A stretch of DNA of 41,977 nucleotides, taken from NCBI RefSeq assembly GCF_009939295.1, contig NZ_WVIC01000037.1:1-41977 (forward strand), given 5' to 3'. The position numbers and the translations under genes are program-made. Shown piece by piece: positions 16,597-25,340 of this stretch. This DNA is from Petrachloros mirabilis ULC683. GTDB lineage: Bacteria > Cyanobacteriota > Cyanobacteriia > Thermosynechococcales > Thermosynechococcaceae. Every line of letters begins with the position of its first letter. The first letter of the stretch is position 1. The notes beneath the pieces were generated by a model, which made no database searches, was not told the DNA's origin, and saw only the letters and a list, made by a program, of their open reading frames with translations.

Positions 16597-19032
16597 TTAC
16601 CGCTCAATGCGATAATTGCCAGTCAACACGCCATAAATTAGCCAAATGGCCATGGGGCGTAGATACATGCAGGCGCGAAAGGTGCCCAGGGCGGTAATGG
16701 CCTCTGGGGTGCGGAACTGGAGGCCGTGGGTGTAGATTTGCTCCACCACCGTTTCAGCCAGCCCTAGGGCTTTCTCTTTTTCCCCCATTTGGACTAGGAA
16801 GGCCGCCAGACCAAAGTTAATCCCCGTCCACACTTCGAGGGGATGGGTGTCATTGGGCTTTTCGGGGATGCCACCCGGACGAAGGCCATTGGCCGCCCCC
16901 AGGGTGCCCTTGTGAAACTGAAGAAAACAGGTTTTATAGACTGTCTCCAATGCCTGACGGGTGCAGTCTTCGGGGACTACATCGGGCAGTCCCAACAGGC
17001 GGGCATAAAATTGGCCGCAGAGTTGATCCGCCATGACCACATCCGAGCCGCTGTTGCTGTCGAGTCGATAGTATTGGCCATTCCACAGGGTGTCCTGGTA
17101 GAGAGGGCGGGCTTGGGTGAGCCAGGTCTGATAGGTGGCGATCGCACCCTCTAGCTCCACCACCGCAAATCGCTGCCCCCCTAAAAGCTCTTTGGTAATG
17201 GCAATGGCCGCCTCCAGAGCGGCAATCCACAGTCCCCCACAGTAGGCGCTAATGCCCTGCAAGCGCCAGTCGTCAAAGGTTTGGTCGGGGGCACCGGAGT
17301 TTTCGGGGATGCCGTCGCCGTCGAGATCAAAGGTTTTCAGATAGGCCAGAGCCGCCTGCACCGCAGGCCAGCACTCGGCCAGGAAGTCCAGATCCGTGGC
17401 TCCGGTGAGGTAGAAGTCACGGTAGACCAGCAACACAAAGTCGGAGGGCAGGTCTTTCCAGAGGTTGCAATCCTGGTAGCTGGTGTAGTTGGTCTGCTCC
17501 CAGGGGTGTTCGTTGGGGGCACCCAGGTCGTGGGGGGTGGCGTTGAGGGTTTTACGCTGGGCGATGGGACTTTCGACGCCTAGGGTGTGGTAGTAGCCAA
17601 TCACCCGGGTGCGCGCATCGGCGGTGGGAATGGCGCGGGCAAAGGCGCGCATCACGGCCTTGTCCAGGTCGGGCCACAGCATGAGCAGGGCAAAAGATCC
17701 GTAGAGGCGCACGTCCAGGCTTTCGTACCAGCGATAGTCCAGGCTTTCGAGGACGGCGAACTGCCCCAGGGGGTCGCGCTCGTTCGCGGCACTCCAGAGG
17801 GTGCCACCGCTGGTGAGGTCGTAGAGTTCGTTGAGGAGCCCCATCTTGAAGGTGTCTGACAGATCGGTGCGCTCTAGGATGGGCTGCTGCCATTGTTGGA
17901 TTTGGGCTTTCCAGTCGGGATAGTGCTTGAGGGCGGTGCGGGCGATCACCCAGGCATTTTGACCCGAGCGGCCAAAGAAGTCGGTGTAGCGACGGTAGGC
18001 GGTGATGCCCGCCGCAAATTCGGTCACTGGGAAATCCCAGGCTACCCCAAAGGGAATCTGGCGAGTTTCGCCGGGAGCGAGGGTGAAGCGCACTGCGATC
18101 GCAGCCCCAATTTGCTCTCCCTCACCGGCTGGGGTTTCATCGGTCTGATTGGGAATCGACCCCTCTTGAGAAAAGGTGTCCCACAGCACCGCCCCATCGC
18201 CCACAGGGTTCCAGCGACCATGGTAGAAAAACTCCAGGTCATCATTGGGCAACAGCGTGGCAATGGCCCACTCCCCATCCCCTTCTGCGGGGGCGTGGGA
18301 AAGATCTTGACCTAAAACACAGCCGACGCGATCGCGGTTCTCCACCACTAAATTCACATTCCCGGTGCTTTTGCCCAACCGGGGCTGATAGGCATACTCC
18401 GGGCTGCCGTCATCTCGCACCGTCACCGTGGGCGACTTCAGGGCATTGGTAAACCAGCCCGCCATGTTCTGCCAGGTCAGCATCAAGCTCAGGGTCAGGG
18501 GCTGATCCGTGGGGTTATGGGCAGTCCAAGCAAAGATCGCCACCGGATAGCTGGTTTCCTGGTAATTCCCCGGCAAAATCGGCGAAAACTGCTCACAGGC
18601 CAGTTGAGCCGCAAAGACCCCCTCATAGCTAAACCCACTGCGAGGATAGAGGGCAGCGTAGGTTCCAGTCGTCTGTTCCGAGGTGCTAGCGGGGTACCAC
18701 TGCCAGGTACTCAAGCTGCCATCTTCAGGCGCTTCGGTGCTGAGGGCATAAGCTTGTGGGGGCGCAGAACCCTGCTGCTCAAACACACTAAATTGGCAAG
18801 CAGGCATAGCTTGAAACACATGCTCGCCGCCGTCGATATGCCAGAGATTAAATTCTCCCCGAGAGTTTCGCCCCATGCAGCCCGCCCCAAAGCCCCCCAG
18901 GGGCATCCCGTGCCAGGAGCCATCATCCAGGTTGCTGGCATAACGCACGGTATAGGGGTTTTCCCAGCCTAAGCCCAGGGGACGCTGCCAGGCACAGTTG
19001 GGGAAATCAAGCCAGGGAGATGATTTTTGCAT
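16597..19032 (-). CDS. GH116 (GBA2-type) beta-glucosidase/glucosylceramidase-like
   Basis: A protein of about 811 residues with the family's two parts: an N-terminal beta-sandwich (NPYTVRYASNLDDGSWHGMPLGGFGAG in its opening, split here by position 26-50) and a C-terminal (alpha/alpha)6 barrel. In the barrel, YESLDVRLYGSF carries Glu437, corresponding to the family nucleophile. PDQTFDDW carries Asp583, corresponding to the acid/base Asp. Characterised GH116 enzymes hydrolyse beta-glucosides. There is no signal peptide, so it should be cytoplasmic. The ATG at 19032 is only 9 bp after the pstA stop, so it is probably cotranscribed with pstSCA. A GTG at 19038 is an alternative start. Confidence 0.92.
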   Translation of the reverse strand: MQKSSPWLDFPNCAWQRPLGLGWENPYTVRYASNLDDGSWHGMPLGGFGAGCMGRNSRGEFNLWHIDGGEHVFQAMPACQFSVFEQQGSAPPQAYALSTEAPEDGSLSTWQWYPASTSEQTTGTYAALYPRSGFSYEGVFAAQLACEQFSPILPGNYQETSYPVAIFAWTAHNPTDQPLTLSLMLTWQNMAGWFTNALKSPTVTVRDDGSPEYAYQPRLGKSTGNVNLVVENRDRVGCVLGQDLSHAPAEGDGEWAIATLLPNDDLEFFYHGRWNPVGDGAVLWDTFSQEGSIPNQTDETPAGEGEQIGAAIAVRFTLAPGETRQIPFGVAWDFPVTEFAAGITAYRRYTDFFGRSGQNAWVIARTALKHYPDWKAQIQQWQQPILERTDLSDTFKMGLLNELYDLTSGGTLWSAANERDPLGQFAVLESLDYRWYESLDVRLYGSFALLMLWPDLDKAVMRAFARAIPTADARTRVIGYYHTLGVESPIAQRKTLNATPHDLGAPNEHPWEQTNYTSYQDCNLWKDLPSDFVLLVYRDFYLTGATDLDFLAECWPAVQAALAYLKTFDLDGDGIPENSGAPDQTFDDWRLQGISAYCGGLWIAALEAAIAITKELLGGQRFAVVELEGAIATYQTWLTQARPLYQDTLWNGQYYRLDSNSGSDVVMADQLCGQFYARLLGLPDVVPEDCTRQALETVYKTCFLQFHKGTLGAANGLRPGGIPEKPNDTHPLEVWTGINFGLAAFLVQMGEKEKALGLAETVVEQIYTHGLQFRTPEAITALGTFRACMYLRPMAIWLIYGVLTGNYRIER

Positions 19033-19041
19033 CCCCACATC

Positions 19042-19935
19042 TTAATACTTCTTTTGTGCGGTAATCACCCGCGAGGTGATGCTAAAGGTCAAGATAATCA
19101 CCAGCAACACTAAGGCAGCAGCCCAGGCCAGTTGTTGCTGGGGTTTGTAAGGAATAATCGAGAAGAAGTAAATTAACACCGACATGGTGGCAATGGGCTG
19201 CGTTGGGTCTGTAGACCAGAAGTTATTGTTCAGCGCCGTAAACAGCAGCGGAGCCGCTTCGCCACCCGCACGGGCTAGAGACAGGGTGACCCCAGTGGCA
19301 ATGGCCGGCAGCGCTGCCGGAATCACAATCTTAGAAATGGTCTGAAACTGATTGGCACCCAAGGCCAGGGATGCCTGACGCACCTCCAGGGGCACCAGAA
19401 GCAGCCCTTCTTCGGCGGTGCGCAGCACAATGGGCACCATTACCACCGATAGCGCTACCCCACCAGCAAAGGCCGAAAAGCTGCCCGTGGTTAACACCAC
19501 CACCCCATAGGCAAACAAGCCACAGAGAATCGCGGGCACCCCACTGAGCACATTAGCGGCAAACCGCACCCAATAGGCAATGCGAGTGCCCCGACCAAAC
19601 TCCGTCAAATACACCGCCGCCATGACCCCAAACGGCACACTCAACAGTGCCCCAATTCCCAGGGTAATCAACGTGCCAATAATGGCATGACCAAATCCAC
19701 CTTCTGACAACCCCGGCGGTGGGGGTAGTTGGGTAAACAGGTCTAGACTCAGGAGTCCTATTCCTTCCCTGGCCACATCAAAAATCACCGCCACCAAGGG
19801 AATCAACGTGACCAGAGTAAACACAGCCACCAGAATCGACATTCCTGTGGCAAATAAATTCCGTGACGAAGTTCCTGAGCGTGTCAAGCCTGCCAACTCA
19901 GCACCAGAGGCAATTTGCTTGTCTGTCTCAGCCAT
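19042..19935 (-). CDS. pstA: phosphate ABC transporter permease PstA
   Basis: A 297-residue inner-membrane permease with about six membrane segments. The coupling helix for the ATPase is visible as LEVRQASLALGANQFQTI, and the PstA-type LARAGGEAAPLLFTA follows. It forms the channel of the high-affinity phosphate importer with PstC. pstC lies upstream but is separated by 212 bp containing a mobile repeat, which is unusual inside this operon. The next gene is a glycoside hydrolase, not pstB. Confidence 0.95.
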   Translation of the reverse strand: MAETDKQIASGAELAGLTRSGTSSRNLFATGMSILVAVFTLVTLIPLVAVIFDVAREGIGLLSLDLFTQLPPPPGLSEGGFGHAIIGTLITLGIGALLSVPFGVMAAVYLTEFGRGTRIAYWVRFAANVLSGVPAILCGLFAYGVVVLTTGSFSAFAGGVALSVVMVPIVLRTAEEGLLLVPLEVRQASLALGANQFQTISKIVIPAALPAIATGVTLSLARAGGEAAPLLFTALNNNFWSTDPTQPIATMSVLIYFFSIIPYKPQQQLAWAAALVLLVIILTFSITSRVITAQKKY

Positions 19936-19975
19936 AACAACTGTCTCCCTTTAGTGCAAATGCAAACATAAACGT

Positions 19976-20083
19976 TATAGCGGTTTACAGATTAATGGAG
20001 TACATGGGGTGCAGGGGGCAGTGCCCCCTGCGTGGGGGTTCCACCCCCACACCCCGTATCTCACTCAGGTGAGAACCGCTATA
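19976..20083 (+). repeat. Family A palindromic repeat inside the pst operon
   Basis: A complete 108-bp copy with TATAGCGGTT/AACCGCTATA ends and all three hairpins. It lies in the pstC-pstA intergenic region, so the transcript would contain three stable stem-loops between these cistrons. Confidence 0.93.
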
Positions 20084-20147
20084 AATCAGCGTCAAATCTA
20101 TGAATCTCTAAACTATTCCTGGATGTGGCCACCTGTCACAGCCAACC

Positions 20148-21116
20148 CTACTCAACGTTTTGGAACCGCTTAATAATGTATTCCGCCAAAATATTGACCA
20201 ACAGGGTCAAAATCATCAGCACCAAACCGGCATAGAGCAAAGCCGCCACCTGCACACGCCCCGCTTCGCCAAATTGAGAGGCAATCAGAGAGGCAATGGT
20301 CGCCCCTGGATCCAGAATGGAAATGCTAATGCGGTTGGTGTTCCCCACAATCATGGCGGCTGCCATGGTTTCACCCAGTGCTCGACCCAGCGCCAGCATC
20401 ACTGACCCCACAATCCCAGAAAAGCCAGCGGGAATTAAGACCTTGAGAATTGTTTCCCAGCGAGTGGCACCTAAAGCCATGGAGCCACTTCTCAGTTCCG
20501 GGGGCAGTGACTTCAGGGTTCCCCGGGAAATGGCAATAATGGTCGGGATAATCATGATGGCTAGGACAATGCCCAAGGTCAACAGGCTATTGCCCCGAGG
20601 GGTTGTGGAAAACAGCGGAATCCAGCCCAAATTATCGTGCAAAAAATTAAAGAACGGACGCAAAAAGGGAATCAACACAAAAATGCCCCAGAGGCCATAG
20701 ACCACGCTGGGCACCGCTGCTAGTAGCTCCGTGGCAAAGGCAATGGCGTTCTGAACCTGGGGGGGCAAGAAATCTTCACTCAAGAAGACCGCAACCCCCA
20801 ACCCCATGGGCACGGCAATTAAAAGGGCAATAATAGAGCTAACCAAGGTGCCATAGATTTGGGGCAACACGCCATAAATATTGCGGACTGGATCCCAGGT
20901 TGTCGTCATTAGAAAGCTAAACCCATTGGCTTGAATTGCGGGCATGGCCTGCATAGCCACATTCAGGACAATCCAGGTCAGCACGACCCCTAGTCCCACG
21001 GCAAACGTCAGTGTCAGCCAATAGAATGTCTGATCGACGATCCGAATTGGGGTAGATCGTTTTTCAATGGTGTTGGTTTTTTGCCTAAATAAATTCGTTC
21101 CGGTGGCTGAGGTCAT
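20148..21116 (-). CDS. pstC: phosphate ABC transporter permease PstC
   Basis: About 322 residues from ATG 21116, which has GGAG about 11 nt upstream; a GTG at 21158 would add 14 residues. It has six predicted membrane segments, the family segment AVPSVVYGLWGIFVL and the coupling region LRSGSMALGATRWETILKVLIPA followed by ALGRALGETMAAAM. It pairs with PstA. It lies 126 bp downstream of pstS. Confidence 0.95.
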   Translation of the reverse strand: MTSATGTNLFRQKTNTIEKRSTPIRIVDQTFYWLTLTFAVGLGVVLTWIVLNVAMQAMPAIQANGFSFLMTTTWDPVRNIYGVLPQIYGTLVSSIIALLIAVPMGLGVAVFLSEDFLPPQVQNAIAFATELLAAVPSVVYGLWGIFVLIPFLRPFFNFLHDNLGWIPLFSTTPRGNSLLTLGIVLAIMIIPTIIAISRGTLKSLPPELRSGSMALGATRWETILKVLIPAGFSGIVGSVMLALGRALGETMAAAMIVGNTNRISISILDPGATIASLIASQFGEAGRVQVAALLYAGLVLMILTLLVNILAEYIIKRFQNVE

Positions 21117-21242
21117 CGCCAGTGAGTCTCCAATCTTTGCAGGGTGTGGATGTGCCACTTTCTGAATGTGTGCTGAGCAGACAGAAAGTGGCGCGGCTAA
21201 TATTGGTCAAAAAGCCAAATCTTTACAGATTCGGTGTGATGC

Positions 21243-22334
21243 TTAAGCTTCAACTTGAGCCAAAACATCCTTGACCCGCTGAATAATATCAGGCGGCATG
21301 GGCACATAGTCTAGCTCGACCGTGATGTCTTCCCCTTCGGTGAGTGCCCACTCCATTACAGATTTGAGCGTGTTCCATTGGGTGGCATCATCATAGGAAG
21401 GATAAACCAAAATCCAGGTCAGACCCGCAATGGGAAAGGCTTCAGGACTCTCTGGATCCGGCACCAAAAGCCCGAAGTCTTCGGGCACTTCTGCTCCTTC
21501 AAAGGCCTTAGAAGCAGATTCTGGGGTGGGCTTGACATAGTTGCCCGCTTTGTTCTCTACCGCTGCCATTTGAATGTCGTTGAGTTTGGCATAGGCATAC
21601 TCAATGTAGCCAATGGTGCCTTCATTTTGTTGAATTTGGGCGGCCACCCCTTCGTTGCCCTGTCCCCCCACGCCAGTGGGCCAGTTCACAGAAGTGCCGA
21701 CACCGGCCTCCCAGTTGGGACATACCGTATCAACATGGTTCACAAAGATAAAGGTGGTACCACTGCCATCTGAGCGGTGGGCAAAGGTAATGGGTTGATC
21801 GGGGAGATCAACTCCCGGATTAGAAGAGGCAATGGCGGGGTCATTCCAGCGAGTGACGCTGCCTGTGGCGATGCCACAGTAAGCATCCCGAGACAGGTTG
21901 AGTTCATCAAATCCTGGTAGGTTGTAGGCTAACACCACCGCACCTCCAGCCATAGGCACCTGAATCGGCTCGGCATTGTAGCGAGATCGGAAAGATTCTA
22001 AACGGTCGCCTGCAATGGGGGCATCACTGGCTCCAAAGTTCACAGTGCCGTTGATGTATTGCTCTAGACCCGCACCGCTGCCCACAGACTGGTAGCTGAC
22101 CCGCACATTAGAATCAACTTCTCGGTTATAAGAATCAAACCAGCGCTGATATAGTGGCGCTGGGAAAGTCGCCCCCGCACCACTCAGCGCCACAACGCCG
22201 CCGGGAGCGGAGCCTTCAGCACCGGGTTCGCCCGGTGGTGGCGCTTCGCCACCACCACAGGCCGCTACACCCAGTGAGATCGCAGCTAAGGACGCCATTA
22301 AAGCGCTTTTGCCAGTGAATCGTTTGAATCGCAT
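21243..22334 (-). CDS. pstS: phosphate-binding lipoprotein PstS
   Basis: A 363-residue periplasmic phosphate-binding protein. A lipoprotein signal ends in VAAC with lipidated Cys26, followed by a Gly/Pro/Glu-rich spacer. The mature domain opens with LSGAGATFPAPLYQRW, and HRSDGSGTTFIF supplies phosphate-contacting Ser/Thr/Arg residues. It delivers phosphate to PstC/PstA. GGAG lies about 10 nt upstream of the ATG. A Pho-box-like site lies about 345 bp upstream. Confidence 0.96.
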   Translation of the reverse strand: MRFKRFTGKSALMASLAAISLGVAACGGGEAPPPGEPGAEGSAPGGVVALSGAGATFPAPLYQRWFDSYNREVDSNVRVSYQSVGSGAGLEQYINGTVNFGASDAPIAGDRLESFRSRYNAEPIQVPMAGGAVVLAYNLPGFDELNLSRDAYCGIATGSVTRWNDPAIASSNPGVDLPDQPITFAHRSDGSGTTFIFVNHVDTVCPNWEAGVGTSVNWPTGVGGQGNEGVAAQIQQNEGTIGYIEYAYAKLNDIQMAAVENKAGNYVKPTPESASKAFEGAEVPEDFGLLVPDPESPEAFPIAGLTWILVYPSYDDATQWNTLKSVMEWALTEGEDITVELDYVPMPPDIIQRVKDVLAQVEA

Positions 22335-22841
22335 TGTTAAGAATCTCCAGACAAGTTCAGAAAATTAATGAATACTGATCAATTCAGGTGAGGGGCAAAC
22401 CAGAAGGGAACCTACAACTCTGCGCTCCAGTCCAGAATTTTGGGCGTTAATCATCCATTTGGCCAATGCGATCGCTGCTAGGGAATGCCTCAACCTCAAC
22501 TAAATTAGCCTGGGCTTCACCGCCAGAATGAGCGCTAGAGCAGTAGAAACTGACTTGGCTAGCGACTCAGGATTCTGCTCAAGAAGCCCACCGTGAGATG
22601 ACGCACAACATCTCGTTTGTATTCCGTCACCAGAGTACTTTGAGCATGTAGGCTTCGCCGCCGTATTTTACGGACTAGAAGTTAAATCAACATTAAGGCT
22701 AGGCAAATCCGCTCAAATTCTCTGATGGGGTGGAAATCCGAACGAGCCTGCCGGTCGTTTAGATCTTCAGACCCGTCAAAAATAACGATACGATAAATAA
22801 CAGGTTTGACTTCGTTGTAAGAAATCTAAAGAGAACGCTCT
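22335..22841. other. divergent intergenic region between pstS and cysE
   Basis: About 507 bp without a convincing ORF. It contains one HIP1 site (around 22470) and a Pho-box-like repeat pair at 22679-22697. Promoters for both genes should lie here, but I see no unambiguous -35/-10 pair. Confidence 0.6.
22679..22697 (-). promoter_or_regulatory. putative Pho box (SphR site) for pstS
   Basis: Read on the minus strand the site is CTTAATGT, a 3-bp spacer TGA, then TTTAACTT. This fits the cyanobacterial Pho-box pattern of 8-bp units (Py-TTAA-Py-Py-T/A, one deviation in the first unit) repeated every 11 bp. It faces pstS but is far from its start codon (about 345 bp), implying a long leader or a more distal promoter. 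Confidence 0.5.
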
Positions 22842-23573
22842 GTGCTGAGAACCCTGAAAGCCGACCTGAAAATTATCTTTGAGCGCGACCCTGCGGCGCG
22901 CAACTGGCTAGAGGTCTTGTTCTGCTACCCTGGTTTGCAGGCTATTTGGCTGCATCGGTTTGCCCATTGGCTGCATCACTTGGGGTTGCCCTTTATTCCT
23001 CGCCTTATCTCCCATGGGTCTCGATTTCTCACCGGCATTGAAATTCACCCAGGTGCCACCCTCGGACAGGGGGTGTTTATCGACCATGGTATGGGTGTTG
23101 TTATTGGGGAGACAGCCATTGTCGGCGACTACAGCCTGATTTACCAGGGGGTCACTCTCGGGGGTACCGGCAAGGATACGGGGAAACGACACCCCACCCT
23201 GGGAGAAAATGTGGTTGTGGGGGCTGGGGCTAAAGTTCTGGGCAATATTCAGTTGGGGAATAATGTCCGCATTGGTGCTGGCTCAGTTGTCTTGCGAGAT
23301 GTGCCTTCAGAATGCACGGTCGTTGGGGTGCCGGGTCGCATTGTCTACCGGGAGGGTGCCAAGGTTAATCCATTGGATCATGGCTGCTTACCCGATTCTG
23401 AAGCCCAAGCGATTCGCTACCTAATGGATCGCATTGAAGCCCTAGAGCAAGAGGTGCAATCGCTTCGGCAAGAAAAACAAGACCGAGGAGATGTGATGCC
23501 TGTGGGGGCACATAACTGGTGCCGTTTGGAAGACAAGATGATCGAGCAATTTCTGGAAGGATCCGAGTTGTAA
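22842..23573 (+). CDS. cysE: serine O-acetyltransferase
   Basis: A 243-residue enzyme transferring acetyl from acetyl-CoA to serine, the first step of cysteine synthesis. An N-terminal helical part precedes the left-handed beta-helix with hexapeptide repeats. Conserved IEIHPGATLGQGVFIDHGMG carries the catalytic Asp-His pair, followed by GVTLGGTGKDTGKRHPT. The tail (about 200-243) is longer than in minimal CysE and ends with a coiled stretch. The start is GTG at 22842. The TAA stop at 23571-23573 lies within the target duplication of the following mobile element. Confidence 0.95.
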   Translation: MLRTLKADLKIIFERDPAARNWLEVLFCYPGLQAIWLHRFAHWLHHLGLPFIPRLISHGSRFLTGIEIHPGATLGQGVFIDHGMGVVIGETAIVGDYSLIYQGVTLGGTGKDTGKRHPTLGENVVVGAGAKVLGNIQLGNNVRIGAGSVVLRDVPSECTVVGVPGRIVYREGAKVNPLDHGCLPDSEAQAIRYLMDRIEALEQEVQSLRQEKQDRGDVMPVGAHNWCRLEDKMIEQFLEGSEL

Positions 23574-23574
23574 G

Positions 23575-23744
23575 CTACGGTGTACACACATCTCTAGTTC
23601 TCCATGTTCCACGCTGCATTAGCCCCCCAACCCCCCAACCTTGGGGGGAGAAATCCGAAGGTTAGGACTAGTTCCCAGAATGGGGGGGCTAGGGGAGCGA
23701 GTGCAAAGATTTTCAATCTTTCAAGACTTGTGGGTACAGGGTAG
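23575..23744. mobile_element. Family B MITE-like element abutting cysE
   Basis: A 170-bp copy starting CTACGGTGTACACAC, with a partly degenerate right end (GTGGGTACAGGGTAG). It is flanked by GAGTTGTAAG (23565-23574) and GAGTTGTAGG (23745-23754), a 10-bp duplication matching at 9 of 10. The left duplication contains the cysE TAA; the right contains TAG in the same relative place. More decayed than the copies at 2248 and 16396. Confidence 0.88.
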
Positions 23745-23784
23745 GAGTTGTAGGCGAGGTCGCGTCACACTGGGTCTGAAGGTT

Positions 23785-24621
23785 ATGGCTGCACCGGTTA
23801 CCTTACTCACAGATTTTGGCCAGTCTGATGCCTATGTTGGCATTCTTAAAGGGGTCATGCTTGGAATTTGTCCCTCCCTTGAGTTTGTTGATCTCACCCA
23901 CGAGATTCCAGCCCAAAACGTGGCATTGGCCAGTTTTCAACTCCAGAATGCCTTTCCCTATTTCCCGGCTCAGACGGTGCATTTGGCTGTCGTGGATCCG
24001 GGGGTGGGTAGCGAGCGACGTGGGATTGCGGTTCAGTTGCCCACGGGATTTTTGGTTGGCCCTGATAATGGTCTCTTCACAGGGGTTCTTGCTGCTGCCG
24101 CTTCCCAGAATTGGCCTGTGCAAGTCGTGGAGCTGAACCAGCCCCAGTATTGGCGCACGGCTCAGCCAAGTGCCACCTTTCACGGACGGGATATTTTTGC
24201 GCCGGTGGCGGCTCACTTGGCGCGGGGGGTGCCCTTAACCCATCTCGGGTCGTCTCTTTCTGAAGCTGATTTACAGGGATTGACGTTGCCCACTTGGTGT
24301 CCGACTAGGGGGCAAGGTGCGATTCAAGCCATCGATCATTTTGGAAATCTGATTACCAATATTCCGGGACAGGTCGCCTGCGGAACCTGGTCTTTGGTCT
24401 ATGATTCTGGGCAAATTCCCGGTGGGCGCACCTATAGTGATCAACCTCTGGGCACCCTTTTGGGTCTGGTGGGCAGTCATGGCTGGGTAGAAATTGCAGT
24501 CAATGGTAACAGTGCTCAGGCGCGGTTACAGGCGAATGTGGGCGATAGGGTTAGGCTTGTGAACTGGGTTGATAATGGCCTATCGGCTGCAAACTGCGGG
24601 GAATTTAAGCCAAGCCACTAA
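23785..24621 (+). CDS. SAM hydroxide adenosyltransferase (DUF62)
   Basis: A 278-residue enzyme of the family that hydrolyses S-adenosylmethionine to adenosine and methionine and is related to fluorinase and chlorinase. The family blocks are VTLLTDFGQSDAYVGILKG, VVDPGVGSERRGIA, GPDNGLF and TFHGRDIFAP. The C-terminal domain contains AIDHFGNLITNI. Halogenase-specific loops are not apparent. AAGG precedes the ATG at 23785. The longer open frame to 23641 starts inside the mobile element and is not real. Confidence 0.92.
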   Translation: MAAPVTLLTDFGQSDAYVGILKGVMLGICPSLEFVDLTHEIPAQNVALASFQLQNAFPYFPAQTVHLAVVDPGVGSERRGIAVQLPTGFLVGPDNGLFTGVLAAAASQNWPVQVVELNQPQYWRTAQPSATFHGRDIFAPVAAHLARGVPLTHLGSSLSEADLQGLTLPTWCPTRGQGAIQAIDHFGNLITNIPGQVACGTWSLVYDSGQIPGGRTYSDQPLGTLLGLVGSHGWVEIAVNGNSAQARLQANVGDRVRLVNWVDNGLSAANCGEFKPSH

Positions 24622-24662
24622 AATAAAGGAAATGGAACGGCTTGCAGTGCGGAGGACAGATC

Positions 24663-25328
24663 ATGCTTAAGTTGCTGGCGCAGACGGGTGAGGTTTACCA
24701 GGGCCAGTTTGGCGAGTTTACGATTTCTAGCCTCGATCGTCGGGATGTGGTTATCTATCGGGGCGGGCTGCTGGTGGCAGCGCTGGCCTTTGGTCTGGGG
24801 GTACTTCAGGTTTTGATAACCCCTGAAGGGGCTGGGACTCAGCCCCTTTTAACCTGGCTTTTTGCGGTCTTTTGTCTGGCGTTGGGGGTGAGCTTGGTTA
24901 CGATTCATATCTATATGGCGGCGTTGCACCGAGCACTACAGGTTTTTTGGTTAGTGGGCTGTGGGGGTGCGATCGCGCTCACCCTCTTACAACCTGATCC
25001 TCTCGCCTTAGCCGTCTATGAGCAACCTCTCGCCCTAATGGGAGTGGGTTGGGTTTTTGTCGCCCTCACCGGATTGTTTTTCAAAGAAGCCTTTTGCTTT
25101 AACCGGCTCGAAACCAAAGGATTAGTAGTGCTGGTACCGTTGCTGCTCCTAGGCCATTGGCTGGGGCTATTGCCCCTAGAAGCCGAACGGATTCTCTTGG
25201 TTGCCTGGGCGAGTCTGTTCTTGATTTTTGCCCTGCGAAAGGTCATCCAGCCTATCCCTCCTGATATTGGCGACAAAAGTGTCTTTGCCTATCTCCGTCA
25301 AGGTGAACCAGCAACGCCAGGCGTTTAG
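24663..25328 (+). CDS. DUF2301 integral membrane protein
   Basis: A 221-residue protein with about six hydrophobic segments after a cytoplasmic N-terminus GEFTISSLDRRDVVIYRGG, the recognisable start of DUF2301 membrane proteins found in cyanobacteria and plastid lineages. Function unknown to me. A strong GGAGG lies 7 nt before the ATG and fixes the start. It is 41 bp after the SAM hydrolase gene and 12 bp before the YihY gene, so the three probably form an operon. Confidence 0.85.
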   Translation: MLKLLAQTGEVYQGQFGEFTISSLDRRDVVIYRGGLLVAALAFGLGVLQVLITPEGAGTQPLLTWLFAVFCLALGVSLVTIHIYMAALHRALQVFWLVGCGGAIALTLLQPDPLALAVYEQPLALMGVGWVFVALTGLFFKEAFCFNRLETKGLVVLVPLLLLGHWLGLLPLEAERILLVAWASLFLIFALRKVIQPIPPDIGDKSVFAYLRQGEPATPGV

Positions 25329-25340
25329 TGCGGGCAAATC

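Noticed and set aside
16425-16607. Small ORFs within and around the 16396-16569 element
   Set aside because: Similar translations occur at other copies because the DNA repeat is shared, not because a protein is conserved.
17281-18972. Several open frames antisense to the GH116 gene
   Set aside because: Shadows of a GC-rich gene with strong matches on the other strand.
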